Below, piece after piece: positions 1 through 9,505 of a stretch of 64,000 bases of DNA; position 1 is the stretch's first letter, and each line of letters starts with the position of its first letter. Source of the stretch: Coemansia sp. RSA 487 (lineage: Eukaryota; Kickxellomycota; Kickxellomycetes; Kickxellales; Kickxellaceae); assembly GCA_027577595.1 (NCBI GenBank), contig JANBRJ010000079.1, positions 18,141-82,140 of the forward strand. The letters run 5' to 3'. A program made the translations under genes and the position numbers. The notes beneath the pieces are model-generated. The model was not told the origin of the DNA. It did no database searches and saw nothing but the letters and a program-made list of their open reading frames with translations.

Positions 1-1
1 A

Positions 2-1282
2 ATTCTTAAAGAATACAGCACCTGGAACCATAAAATGGTCGCTGTTCTTGGGAATAAATCATTTGCTGAATATACACTTGAAGCACAGGTGGCACGAACA
101 ACTGAAAGTGCATTCAAATTTTTGAATGACTTGAAATCAAAACTTCAGTGCAAGGCCAATGAAGAGCTCGACAAATTGGTCAAACTGAAGTACCAAGACG
201 TAGAAAGCTCACAAAATGGATTTAGCGGCTTCTTTGCTTGGGATAGACAGTACTACATTAATCGTGCTATTTACAAAAAGGTCGGAATTGACCGGTCTAT
301 TATCAAAGAATATTTCCCATTGGATCACGTTTTAGCAGAACTATTACATATGTACGAAAATATCCTAGGATTGAAAATAGTCAAGGTTGTGGATGCTGAT
401 ACTTGGAGCCCTGATGTAGAAAAGTACAAGGTGTATGATGCTTTAAATGAGGATATATTAGGCTACTTCTATATTGATCTGCTAAATCGTGAAGGAAAAT
501 ATACAAATGCAGCGATGATGCCAATATGTGAAGGGTTTGAACAACGTAATGGCATGCAAGTACATCCTATATGTGCACTTTCTACTTCTTTCACTCCAAG
601 CCATACAAAGAGCCAAGCACTGCTACAGCTGAATGAGGTAAGAACGCTTGTACAGGAGCTTGGACATGTATTCCACTTTATTTGTACAAGAACTAAATGG
701 TCCATGCTTGGTTCAGTGAATGTGAAACCCGATGCTATCAATATTCCATCGCAATTGATGGAGTGTTGGCTAACACAGCCTGAAACAATGCACAAACTAT
801 CTTCACATCATCAGACTGGCTTGCCATTGCCCCACAAGCTTCTTAAGGATGTATACACTATCCAGAACGAATTCCAAGCACTGCGTTATATGGAACAGAT
901 CTTTCATTCGCTCTTTGATTTAACAATCAATAGCTCAACAGAAGGTAAACCTAACATTGAGGGAATCTATAAACAGCTCTGCAAGGAAGTAGGATTTTTG
1001 GATGAAGGCAAAGTCGACATATGTCCACCAGCAACATTTGACCATTATGATGGCAGATACTGTTCCAAGTATTATGGATATCTCTGGGCAAGAGTCATTG
1101 CTGCTGATATATTCGTGTCGCGTTTCCTAAAGGATGGGATCGTCAATATCCAGGCTGGGATAGAATACCGCAAGGCGGTTCTGGAACCTGGAGCTAGCCA
1201 TGATGCTATGGCCATCACGGAAAAGTTCCTTGGCAGAAAGCCCAGTTCTGAAGCATTCTTTCAACTTAACAGGCTAGCTTAG
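2..1282 (+). CDS. M3-family metallopeptidase homologue (thimet oligopeptidase/saccharolysin-like), 5' partial, zinc motif altered
   Basis: The frame is open to the left edge of the window, so this is the C-terminal ~426 residues of a protein whose family is usually ~680-700 residues. M3 peptidases (Prd1, thimet oligopeptidase) cleave short peptides in cytosol or mitochondria with zinc held by HExxH plus a downstream Glu. Family landmarks are present: YFYIDLLNREGKY (145-157, counted from the ATG at 35), PSQLMECW with the third-ligand Glu at 243, and the substrate-loop region HYDGRYCSKYYGYLW, which keeps the conserved His and tyrosines. The zinc helix reads QELGH (207-211): the first His is Gln, codon CAG at 653-655. 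The loop GYDA is also RYCS. Family membership is firm. I infer loss of or altered peptidase activity. The stop lies 149 bp from the convergent esterase gene. Confidence 0.9.
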   Translation: MLKEYSTWNHKMVAVLGNKSFAEYTLEAQVARTTESAFKFLNDLKSKLQCKANEELDKLVKLKYQDVESSQNGFSGFFAWDRQYYINRAIYKKVGIDRSIIKEYFPLDHVLAELLHMYENILGLKIVKVVDADTWSPDVEKYKVYDALNEDILGYFYIDLLNREGKYTNAAMMPICEGFEQRNGMQVHPICALSTSFTPSHTKSQALLQLNEVRTLVQELGHVFHFICTRTKWSMLGSVNVKPDAINIPSQLMECWLTQPETMHKLSSHHQTGLPLPHKLLKDVYTIQNEFQALRYMEQIFHSLFDLTINSSTEGKPNIEGIYKQLCKEVGFLDEGKVDICPPATFDHYDGRYCSKYYGYLWARVIAADIFVSRFLKDGIVNIQAGIEYRKAVLEPGASHDAMAITEKFLGRKPSSEAFFQLNRLA

Positions 1283-1431
1283 CATCTTTCTTTATAGTAT
1301 TCGTAAATATATATTCTAGCACAAATGTTGTAAGTTGAACTTGGATTTCCCCAGATCGATGGCATTTACAAATATGCATAAAGCAACATCATTAAATTCC
1401 CGAGTACATACCACACCATGCAATAGGATAT

Positions 1432-2685
1432 TCAACCAAGGGACTGGATGAACGAGCCGATATTGCCCCAGAACACATCCATACCACGCATATGGGGAGT
1501 TACAACATGGAAAACATGCACGCCATCTGGAAACACCTGGAGCTTTACAGGCCCATCATATTTGGTATCTTTTCCACGGCGCTGCACGCTTGCGGTGGCT
1601 CTGGCAGCAAACTCGCAAATATCAGAGTACATTGTTTCCAATCTGCTTGCCTGTATAAGCGTTGGAGGCAGCTCTGAGAGATCTGCGTTGATTGGAGCTA
1701 TGAAGGGGTCGTTTGCAAGCTCTTTCATATAGGATGCAGTGCCTTTTGATTCTATAATGGCGAAGTCGCGAGGACCCAATAGTTTATAGATAGACGATTC
1801 TGGATCATCAAGACGCTCAGGCTCCAAATAGTCAATGTCTGAGTTAGTGCGCCATGTGTCACGAGTGTATGAAATATCGACACGCGGAGACAAGAGAATC
1901 AGGGCGGCAATAGGTTCATTGTGTGGTCGAACTAGCTGCCACAGCGCAAGCGCCAGGTTTCCGCCAGCGCTGTCACCGGCAACAACAATGTTGCGTGCTT
2001 CATATCCCAAGCCCTGGCGCAGGTAGGTGTATGCACAGAATGCATCATAGAGCTGCACTGGATACTTGAACTGAGGCGCCAATCTGTACTCGACTGAGTA
2101 GATGGGCAATTTAGTTGAGGATGAAAGGTGCATGTGTAGGTCACGATACGCCTCCAAGCTACCGACGACATAGGCCCCGCCATGGAAATACAATATGGCT
2201 TTTCCTGTGTGATTACTTTGTGGAATGTCAATACTGGTATGTGCAATGCGCTCAGCCCTAATGGTAGTTCCAGATGCGACAGCTTCTGCAGACATGCGCA
2301 AAAGTTGGCTTTCCCAACGTCCAGCATTCTGGGCAATGCTGCAACTAACAGGAACAGCTGGAATCTGGATGCATGATACAGTGCTCGGATACCGATCCCC
2401 GAACGCTGCCTTCTCCACAGAGCGAACAATGACCCCCCAGTACCTGGAGCTTGCCCTGTGGACAATCCCAGAGCTGTTAGCTTGGCTGATGTACCAGAAT
2501 ACATCGCGTCCAAGGTTAGTACGGAAATCCCAACTGGAAACTCGCGGCCCATAGAGTATATACCGAGCAGAGGACTTTGTAGCTATGCATATGAAGTTGA
2601 CAGTCGCAAGCACTAGCATGCAAAAAGTAGCTAGACGGGAGGATGGCAGTGGTTCACAGGCGGAGGACATTTTCATATGTATCAT
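1432..2685 (-). CDS. Alpha/beta-hydrolase, hormone-sensitive-lipase family (esterase/steryl acetylhydrolase-like)
   Basis: A 417-residue protein with an uncleaved-looking hydrophobic N-terminal segment (about 19-36), suggesting an ER-membrane anchor as in arylacetamide deacetylase and yeast Say1. The catalytic domain carries the oxyanion motif HGGAYVVG (168-175), the nucleophile elbow GDSAGGN (Ser239), an acid near 350-355 (SRLETMYSD, Glu350 at the usual Asp/Glu position) and the catalytic His in PDGVHVFH (His390 or His393). All parts needed for activity are present. The substrate cannot be told from sequence; lipid ester or acetylated sterol hydrolysis is the family guess. The ORF starts at ATG 2685. 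Met6 in the same run is an equally possible start. It converges on the M3 homologue. Confidence 0.85.
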   Translation of the reverse strand: MIHMKMSSACEPLPSSRLATFCMLVLATVNFICIATKSSARYILYGPRVSSWDFRTNLGRDVFWYISQANSSGIVHRASSRYWGVIVRSVEKAAFGDRYPSTVSCIQIPAVPVSCSIAQNAGRWESQLLRMSAEAVASGTTIRAERIAHTSIDIPQSNHTGKAILYFHGGAYVVGSLEAYRDLHMHLSSSTKLPIYSVEYRLAPQFKYPVQLYDAFCAYTYLRQGLGYEARNIVVAGDSAGGNLALALWQLVRPHNEPIAALILLSPRVDISYTRDTWRTNSDIDYLEPERLDDPESSIYKLLGPRDFAIIESKGTASYMKELANDPFIAPINADLSELPPTLIQASRLETMYSDICEFAARATASVQRRGKDTKYDGPVKLQVFPDGVHVFHVVTPHMRGMDVFWGNIGSFIQSLG

Positions 2686-3117
2686 ATAATGTTGGCAGTG
2701 AATAGGAATACATAAAGTATCAAAATAATTTTAAAAGAAAGCTTGGAGTTTGTGCTGGAAATATGGCGACTGTCGTTGGATGAGGTTAAGACTGGCCAAG
2801 GAACGGAGACACCTATGAGCCGAGCCACCAAATGGAAGGCAATGAATGAAGCATAGTGCCGCAGAAGCTTCTCTCCTTTCTTGGAGGGTTCGAACAATGG
2901 ATAGCAGAACTGTAATTTCCATTTGGTTTCGTATTATGCGCTTTTAGCGGAACATGTGTGGTGCAGAGATAAAAAATGTCTGGCTGCATGGTCATACATT
3001 GCCCCTAGATCAAGCCATGCCTTTTCTTGCGTTGGTTATATTCATTTGGAGACAAAAGTACTGCCAAGATTCTGTCCAACTTTAAAGAGTGTACTATTAT
3101 AATAGCTAAGCTGTCTT
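2686..3117. other. Intergenic, esterase 5' flank and 3' flank of prefoldin-like gene
   Basis: 432 bp between two minus-strand genes. It should hold the esterase promoter. Short open frames here lack family features and coding-like composition. I see no repeat or RNA gene. Confidence 0.5.
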
Positions 3118-3321
3118 TTATCCACGAACGCGCCGCCCGCTTTTAAGACGCTCGAGCTCGCCACTCTTCTCTCTCATCGCATCTGCCTTACTGCTTAAAA
3201 AGTAGATGGGCGTGCTTGTCTTTTTCTGGTAGACCCTTGCACCTGGGCTAAGCGACTCGAGTTCAGCCACAGTCACCGCCAGCTCATCTATGCGCTGCTG
3301 TAGATTGCTGGCTGCATCCAT
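3118..3321 (-). CDS. Small prefoldin-like coiled-coil protein (ASDURF-like), 67 aa
   Basis: A 67-residue protein starting MDAASNLQQRIDEL and ending in a basic tail. It has two heptad-rich helices (about 5-25 and 45-60) joined by a hairpin containing RVYQKKTSTPIYFLSSK. This hairpin matches the beta-prefoldin pattern VYxxxxNxxIFFLxxR, and the closest recognisable relative is human ASDURF, the small prefoldin-like subunit of the PAQosome (R2TP/prefoldin-like) complex encoded upstream of ASNSD1. Here it is a stand-alone gene. A longer in-frame extension upstream (to 3381) is hydrophobic and unlike the family, so the ATG at 3321 is preferred. A TATAAAAG lies 130 bp upstream. The homology call rests on length, hairpin and heptads. 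Confidence 0.65.
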   Translation of the reverse strand: MDAASNLQQRIDELAVTVAELESLSPGARVYQKKTSTPIYFLSSKADAMREKSGELERLKSGRRVRG

Positions 3322-3956
3322 TATTCGTAATACTATCGCAAAGCACAGAGAAAAAAGCAAACAGCAAACAAAGACAGACAAGTGCCAAAACAGAGTTTAT
3401 AAAAGATTGCAAAACCGCAGCAGAAGCATGATGGCTCACGAAAATCTGGGCTTTTATACTTTTGTGGAAACTACACGTGATTGGGGCCCACAGACAGGCC
3501 ACGCGACACACATGTGCAAAACCAAGGGAATCTGTGGGCAGGTAAGGCGGGAAAAGGGGGACAAAAGAAAGCTTACATTGGGCTTTTCCTAAACAGTGGT
3601 GAATGGCTGGGGGAGGCCTCAAAAGCTTTCAGCGAATCACAGCTCGCTGTTTTTCGCTTTTGCCTTTGAAAATTTTTTGTTATTTTTTTCTTTACTGGAA
3701 TTGGTCGTGGAATTTTTTTGTTTTTTTTTTTGACAAGCAGCCCGCGTTTTCTCCACTCTTTTTGCACCACGTTTGGCTTTTAAAAGCGTTTTACTTTTCT
3801 TTTGCCATCTTTTTTCTGTTTCATCCAAGGTCTAGCCCTTTTCCCTCTGTTTCTCCCTTGTTTCTTCCTTGTCTTTTCGTTGTTTCTACTCATACCGAAT
3901 CACACACTCTTTACACGCTTTTTCCACGCGTAAATCTACCAGTAATTAGCATAATC
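3322..3956. promoter_or_regulatory. Divergent intergenic promoter region
   Basis: 635 bp separating the divergent prefoldin-like and zinc-ribbon genes. It contains a TATAAAAG element reading leftwards (3451-3458) and, nearer the plus-strand gene, a long T/pyrimidine-rich stretch (about 3660-3930), typical of fungal core promoters. An open frame runs through it in phase with the plus gene, but its translation is Phe/pyrimidine-driven and not protein-like. Confidence 0.5.
3451..3458 (-). promoter_or_regulatory. TATA box of prefoldin-like gene
   Basis: TATAAAAG on the minus strand, about 130 bp before the ATG at 3321. Confidence 0.45.
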
Positions 3957-5948
3957 ATGGCGGCAGCGACCATGGCAGCATCAATCTCTACTTCACCATC
4001 TCAGGCGACAAAGCATGCGGCAACTTCGTTCAGCAAGGCTGGTGGCTCTGAAAGAACAAAATGCCCCAAATGTACGCACAAGATTGATGCATACGCAGTT
4101 GACACCAATTGCGCCTTTCGCATGTGCGCGAATCTAGACTGCACGTGGCCCTTTGATTGCGACAATATGGCCCAATGTTTTGAACATGACGCTGCGGTTC
4201 CGTCGATGAGGAAGCGCGCAAAGAAGCGGAAAGCGCTGGCGTCGAAGGAGGAGCAGCGGCGAGCAAAGCGCCGACAGTCTATGCTCGATAAGGCGCCGAA
4301 TACGCCGTCTTCCCGAACTCTCAGCATGTCTGCGATTGGCGCGGATGTTGCTTCTCAGTTGCATTTGTCGGCTGCTATGCCTCCGGCATTAACCGCGATT
4401 TCGTCGACAACCCCGATTACCACCGACCCGTTGACATCGTCCCTTCCGTTCCTTACCACCCCAATCACCAGCAGCAGCTTCGCCGAAAACGATAGCATCA
4501 GCCAGCTGGACGACTGGCTAGCTGACTTGTGCAACTCGGCCAATGTTAATGGGCCTTCATCGGCGGTAGGAATGCAGTCAGCAGTATCGACAGCCGATTA
4601 TTCGTCTGTGCTTGGCAGCACTATCAGTGCCTCAGGTAGTAACATGTTATTGTCCCAAGGTAAATATCAGCAAGATACCCAGAGTAGTCCTGCTATATGT
4701 TCTAAGAGTAATGCTGAGACTCCCAGCGGCGCCAGAGCAGCCATTCCATGTGCTCATGGCCCCTGTGACAGCTCATACAACGAGCCACTGTCTACGGACT
4801 GGCTCGAGTCTCTTTTGAGCTCGTCGTCAGAATCATCCCCCCCCTCTCTGCCAATGGCTGCACCGATTAATGCAGCCAGCACTGGCACTGGCGGTGGCCT
4901 GTTGACGACAGCTCCTAAATCGTTGCTTGCACAGCAGCAGCAACCAGGCCAAATCTCTGGAACCAGCAACCATTGCGGCACTGAAAGTGCATCTTTTATA
5001 CAGCAGTTTTCTATTGATGGAGCGCTTGGCCGCGATTGCACTTTTCTGCCATCGGCCGCGTCCAACAACATTTCTTGTGGTGGTGGTTCTTTGTTTGACT
5101 CTGGTAACACCAATGTAGTTGCAGATATCTTTTCTGTTTTCGGCACATCGCCCACGCCGCAGCCGCTGGCTTCTACCCCGGTGGCAGCTTCGTCGGCTAA
5201 TGCGCATTCCTCGCCCTCGGCCACGCTTGTCGATGACGCCGTCATCCCACGCACGAGCCGGCACCCAAGCCCTACGACGAGCAACAGCGAGAGCGGCGCT
5301 GATGACATTGATGCCCATAGGCCTATATCGCCCAACGAACTGGCACTACTTATAGGCAGCAACAGCAGCGGCAATAGCGTTCCTGATGGCGACAAAGGGC
5401 AGCCAGTGTCATCATCGGCTGGTATCCTCGATCCATTCTCTGCGCTTCTTTCACCTCCGTCCTCGGCTCATCTTGGTCTGTCCAGTGGAGTGGGAAAACA
5501 CAATGCCAACGGAAACAGCAATGCCCTTGGCGGTGGTGGAGCGCTTGATCATTGTTACTGGCCGTCCTCAGTATCCAACGCGTTAGCAGCTCCCTCTCCT
5601 ACAGTAATGGAAAGGGGTGATTCCAGGGACAGCACTTCATCTGCACTGTCGTCTATTGTTCCTGCCAGCAGATCGGCGTCGTGCTCGGATGCTATGCCGT
5701 TTGATATAAACGATCTGTTTGGCACAGCCGCTGTGACCACAGCTTCTGCAAGTGCTAATGACAGCAGGAATGCCGCTGTATCGTCGGAGAATGATGTACC
5801 ATTGGCATTGACATCAAAATCGCTACCACCCTCAACTGAATCAACGACTGACAACTCCAGCAAGCCAATCGACAGCATGGCAGCATTGGATACTGCAAGT
5901 ATTATTGACAATATCCTTGGAAAGTCATCGTGTACCTCCTCCTCCTAG
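3957..5948 (+). CDS. Zinc-ribbon, Ser/Thr-rich nuclear protein (USPL1-type N-terminal zinc finger)
   Basis: A 663-residue protein from the ATG at 3957 (MAAATMAAS); an in-frame upstream extension to 3603 is promoter-like sequence. Residues about 35-65 form a C4 zinc ribbon: CPKC, then FRMCANLDCTWPFD (C-x4-C followed by W-P-F). This resembles the small zinc finger at the N terminus of the SUMO peptidase USPL1. No peptidase domain follows. Next is a strongly basic stretch (about 80-105, RKRAKKRKALASKEEQRRAK) that looks like a nuclear localisation or DNA-binding region. The remaining ~550 residues are low-complexity Ser/Thr/Ala/Gly with short acidic-hydrophobic patches (QLDDWLADL, TDWLESLLSS, FDINDLFG) like activation motifs. 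A transcriptional regulator is a reasonable inference, not proven. Confidence 0.6.
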   Translation: MAAATMAASISTSPSQATKHAATSFSKAGGSERTKCPKCTHKIDAYAVDTNCAFRMCANLDCTWPFDCDNMAQCFEHDAAVPSMRKRAKKRKALASKEEQRRAKRRQSMLDKAPNTPSSRTLSMSAIGADVASQLHLSAAMPPALTAISSTTPITTDPLTSSLPFLTTPITSSSFAENDSISQLDDWLADLCNSANVNGPSSAVGMQSAVSTADYSSVLGSTISASGSNMLLSQGKYQQDTQSSPAICSKSNAETPSGARAAIPCAHGPCDSSYNEPLSTDWLESLLSSSSESSPPSLPMAAPINAASTGTGGGLLTTAPKSLLAQQQQPGQISGTSNHCGTESASFIQQFSIDGALGRDCTFLPSAASNNISCGGGSLFDSGNTNVVADIFSVFGTSPTPQPLASTPVAASSANAHSSPSATLVDDAVIPRTSRHPSPTTSNSESGADDIDAHRPISPNELALLIGSNSSGNSVPDGDKGQPVSSSAGILDPFSALLSPPSSAHLGLSSGVGKHNANGNSNALGGGGALDHCYWPSSVSNALAAPSPTVMERGDSRDSTSSALSSIVPASRSASCSDAMPFDINDLFGTAAVTTASASANDSRNAAVSSENDVPLALTSKSLPPSTESTTDNSSKPIDSMAALDTASIIDNILGKSSCTSSS

Positions 5949-6499
5949 GCGATCTGACTGTAGCGAAATCGTTGCTTGTTGGTGGAGAGAGGGAAGGCTT
6001 ATTCCCCACTCCCACATGTACTTGTACAAAACCTCACCACTGTCCTGAAAACAAACACATCATATACACATTTGATGTATAACCAAAAAAAAAAACAAAC
6101 CATTCGAGGTTGTTTTTTCATCTCCGCAATTTCTTTTGTCTATATCGCTTATTTATTTTTCTTGTAACATTAAAAAAAACCTTTAAACATATCTCTTCTT
6201 AACCATACTGAGAAAGTGTGGTGATCTGGAGCGATACTTCCGTGATTCCTGATCCAAAGGAATCCGATACACGAAGACATAAAAATCGTACCTGCCAAAC
6301 AGCCAAACCATTTTCTCAGTTTTCTTTTTTTTATCAAATCAATACATCACAAAAGCTCATCACGATCGACCATAATAGCATATCAAGCCATGTTGAGTGG
6401 GCTTTATCGAAATAGCCAGTTTGGCGTTGCTGAACGCAGCTTCATTATTTTCAAGCCTTTTATTTTATTTTAAACATATTACTCTGAAAGTAGAATAAC
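5949..6499. other. Intergenic, 3' flank of zinc-ribbon gene and MSS4 promoter
   Basis: 551 bp, A/T-rich with A and T runs near 6080-6180. No gene-like frame, repeat or RNA recognised. Confidence 0.5.
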
Positions 6500-6970
6500 A
6501 TGGCAGAAGCAGCATCCAGAAATGCAGTCAATGCTCAATATAGCAGCAGCGGGGCGACAAATCCCCTAGCCATCGGGTGTCCACGAACTGGGTGCAAGTG
6601 CACGATAATCCGGGTAGGAGCAGCCACACTAGTCCACCGCAGCAGCATAGCACAGCCATCGAAGGAGGACACAGCCACGACGAGCAGCCACGGGATGCCT
6701 GGAATCGGTGCACCGGAAGCTGAACTCGGCAATCTTTGCAATATTCCTGACCAGATTACAGCCCTTATCGGGTCGTCTGATGGGTGGTACTGGATGCTCA
6801 CGGATATGATGGACTTTGAGAACGTCGGGTTCTCACATTCGGTCGGGAACGTCAAGTACTTGTCGTGCGCTGACTGCGATCTTGCACCCCTTGGGTACCA
6901 CGATACTGCGCTTGCAAAGGCGGGGACCAAGGAGTTCCTCATAGCTGCCGATCGCGTAGCGTATCGCTAA
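6500..6970 (+). CDS. MSS4/DSS4 Rab guanine-nucleotide release factor
   Basis: A 156-residue protein of the Mss4/RABIF (Dss4) family, which binds nucleotide-free exocytic Rab GTPases (Sec4/Rab8) and acts as a release factor or chaperone. It has the paired zinc knuckles, CPRTGC (Cys27, Cys32) and CADC (Cys123, Cys126), and the family core MDFENVGFSHSVGN followed by KYLSCADCDLAPLGYHD and the C-terminal RVAYR. A ~35-residue hydrophilic insert (45-80) separates the first knuckle from the core. Length is slightly above the human protein (123 aa) and near yeast Dss4 (143 aa). It converges on aspartyl-tRNA synthetase with 165 bp between stops. Confidence 0.92.
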   Translation: MAEAASRNAVNAQYSSSGATNPLAIGCPRTGCKCTIIRVGAATLVHRSSIAQPSKEDTATTSSHGMPGIGAPEAELGNLCNIPDQITALIGSSDGWYWMLTDMMDFENVGFSHSVGNVKYLSCADCDLAPLGYHDTALAKAGTKEFLIAADRVAYR

Positions 6971-7135
6971 GTAGTGACACATGTTCTGTTTTATTGCTTC
7001 AAGCACAAACAAAGATGATATTAGTGCCGTTAAACTAGACGAGCTATTAGTAAACCTGGAGTCCTTATTGGAAAATGGTTTAGAAAAGAAGCAAAGCATC
7101 GCGAACACTATTCTGCCAAATAGATTTTCTCTGGC

Positions 7136-9031
7136 TCATGGCTCAACGCGCTTGGGATCGCGAGGGAACAGCGAGACGTTGCGGATGTTGCCAATGCCCA
7201 GATAGAACATGACGACACGCTCCAAGCCAACACCGCCACCGGCATGCGGCGGACATCCGTACTCGAAGCCCTTGATGTAGTCGGCTAGCGATTCCGGCTC
7301 AATGTTAAGGGCCTTGATGCGCTCGGTCAGCAGCGCGGGGTCGTGAATACGCTGGGCACCCGACATGATTTCCTCGCCACGGAGGAAAAAGTCGTACGAG
7401 TTGGAGTAGTTAGGGTTGGTGGGGTCCGGCATCGTGTAGAACGGGCGGATACCCAAGGGGAATTTGTCCAGCATGTAGAAATCGGTGTTGTACTCCTTCT
7501 TGACCAACTTGCCGAGCTCTCTCTCCTGAGGAGTCGTCAGGTCCGCCAAGTCCTCGATCTCCACGCCGTGCTTGCGCAGAAGCGCGATCGCATCCTTGTA
7601 CTCAAGACGCAGCGGCTTCTCGTCGAACTTGATCGGCTCTGACGGGTACTGCTGGCGAATGACCTCCAGCTCGTGTGCCCACCTGGACTCCAGGTTCTTG
7701 AAGATGTACACAAACATGTCGCCAATCATGTACATGACCTCGTGGTAGTGCTCGCGGAACGAGCACTCCAGGTCAAGCCCCACGTACTCAGTAAGATGCC
7801 TGTACGTGTTCGAGTCCTCAGCACGGAACACGGGTGCCACCTCATAGACACGTCCAAAGTCGGCAGCAATGCATGCTTGTTTGTACAGCTGGGGTGATTG
7901 CGCCAGGTATGCATGGCGTTTAAAGTACGTGACCTGGAAAACGTTGGAGCCGCCCTCGCTTGCGGTGCCAATGATCTTGGGCGAATGGATCTCGGTGAAC
8001 TTTTGGTTTGACAGGTACTCGCGGAAGAGATGGCCCACGGCAGCCTGAATCTTGAAGATGGCGTTGTTGGTGATTGTGCGCAGATCAATCACTCTGTTGT
8101 CCAGTCGCGTGTCAAGGTGCACCTTGTTTAGTGTAGGGTCCTTCTCGTAGTCCTGCTTGGAACGTGACGCATCTTCGATCGAGAAAGGTAGCTGTTTGAC
8201 CACCTCAGAAGTCACAAACAAGGTATTGACTGTCAGCTCCACATCGCCGACGGTGCAGCTCTTGACCGGCTCTCTGGGCACAGTTACTTCCGCAGTAATC
8301 GAAACGATCGACTCGTTGGGGATGCTACAGTTATTGCCAAAAGAAATCATTTTGGCAGATAGAGTGTGTACTGGTGGTGATCAGTCATAGCCAAAAGAAA
8401 CAGCTTAAAAGCGAAAAGTCGCACGAGGTTGAGTGGTATAGCTATATGAAGTATGGCTTTAATATGGCTGCTGAATCATTAGCACCACCACAGTGTGCCT
8501 AAAGATTCATAAGAAAAACTAATGTGTAATATCTCTCGATTGCACTTACCTGTTGGCAAATTTGACCATCTTCTTGCTGATGATGTCCTCCCTGTTCGCA
8601 TCAACCAGACCCTGCACCGTTGCTGTGCCTTCACGAAGGACCAGGAAACACATCTTGTTTCCAGTTGGGCGCGAATTCTGCACACGAGCCTGGATATTGA
8701 CTATCTGGCCTGCCATCGCTGTCGACAGGTTCTTGATCTCGGTCCACTCGGTGTTGGTCTGCTTCTGCGACATGTTAATCTCAGCCTTGCCATACTTGTC
8801 AGCCGCACAATCGCCCTCTGCTGCTTCCCGTGCTGCACGCTCGATGGCTTCGCGCTCCAAGCGCTCCTTCTTCTTCTGCTCCTTTTCACGTTCCTTCTCG
8901 AGCTTCTTGAGAGCCTTCTTGGAAAGCGGGTTACCGTCGGGCCCCAATACTACTTCTTGGAGCTGGTTTGTCACCTCGTCGACTGACGCTGGAGCGTTTT
9001 GCTGCTGCTGCTGGTGTTCTTGTTCAGACAT
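7136..9031 (-). CDS. DPS1: Cytosolic aspartyl-tRNA synthetase, two exons
   Basis: Charges tRNA-Asp in the cytosol. Exon 1 is 8550-9031 and exon 2 is 7136-8324. The intron (8325-8549, 225 bp) has donor GTAAGT and acceptor TGTAG, and splicing restores FANSIPNESIVS, which aligns with yeast Dps1. The product is 556 residues. Order: a Gln-rich start, a Lys/Glu-rich amphipathic helix (about 30-70) typical of eukaryotic AspRS for tRNA binding, the OB-fold anticodon domain (about 95-200), then the class II core with DTRLDNRVIDLRT, motif 2 (PVFRAEDSNTYRHLTEY) and motif 3 (GGGVGLERVVMFYLG). The upstream in-frame GTG at 9037 is not the start; the ATG at 9031 is. It is divergent from the UNC-45 gene. Confidence 0.96.
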
Positions 9032-9505
9032 TATCACTGGTGCTCTACTAGAGGCTGATCTTATACTGTTTATCGTTGCGAAATATCTTATATGCTACAA
9101 GCAGATATCGCTCAAGTGCAAATAAATAAGGCTAATCAGTTGAATTAAACGGAAGAGAAAATATTGACAACACGGATTTCCCACTGATATTTATACTATT
9201 ACCTTTTCAAAATTAATGACACAACAAGAGAAAGAAGAGGAACATCAGAGAATATCTAGTCAGTGAAGTCGTTTTTTTCTTCCTTTTTAGCTTTTGCGCA
9301 TTAAAGGTGTTTGATTAAATTGTTCAAGTGCGCCGATCAATGTCCTGTGTTTCAAGAAGCTCGTTACTGCTTGCTGTTTCATCAAAAACACATCATCGAA
9401 AGCACAAAGCGGAGACAGGTAACGTGTTCTTTTTCCTTAAACTTTCTCAGGGTTATTGCATACACCTTGTCTCATTTCAACAGCTTACTTTATTTAATAC
9501 AACAA
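9032..9505. promoter_or_regulatory. Divergent promoter between aspartyl-tRNA synthetase and UNC-45-like gene
   Basis: 474 bp. An open frame leads into the UNC-45 gene from 9311, but its sequence is not family-like and it starts with a non-ATG codon. A possible donor CAG/GTAACG at 9417 could mark a 5'-UTR intron. I could not find a convincing matching acceptor. Confidence 0.45.

Noticed and set aside
9311-9505. In-frame extension of the UNC-45-like gene
   Set aside because: Starts with a non-ATG codon and has no similarity to UCS N termini.
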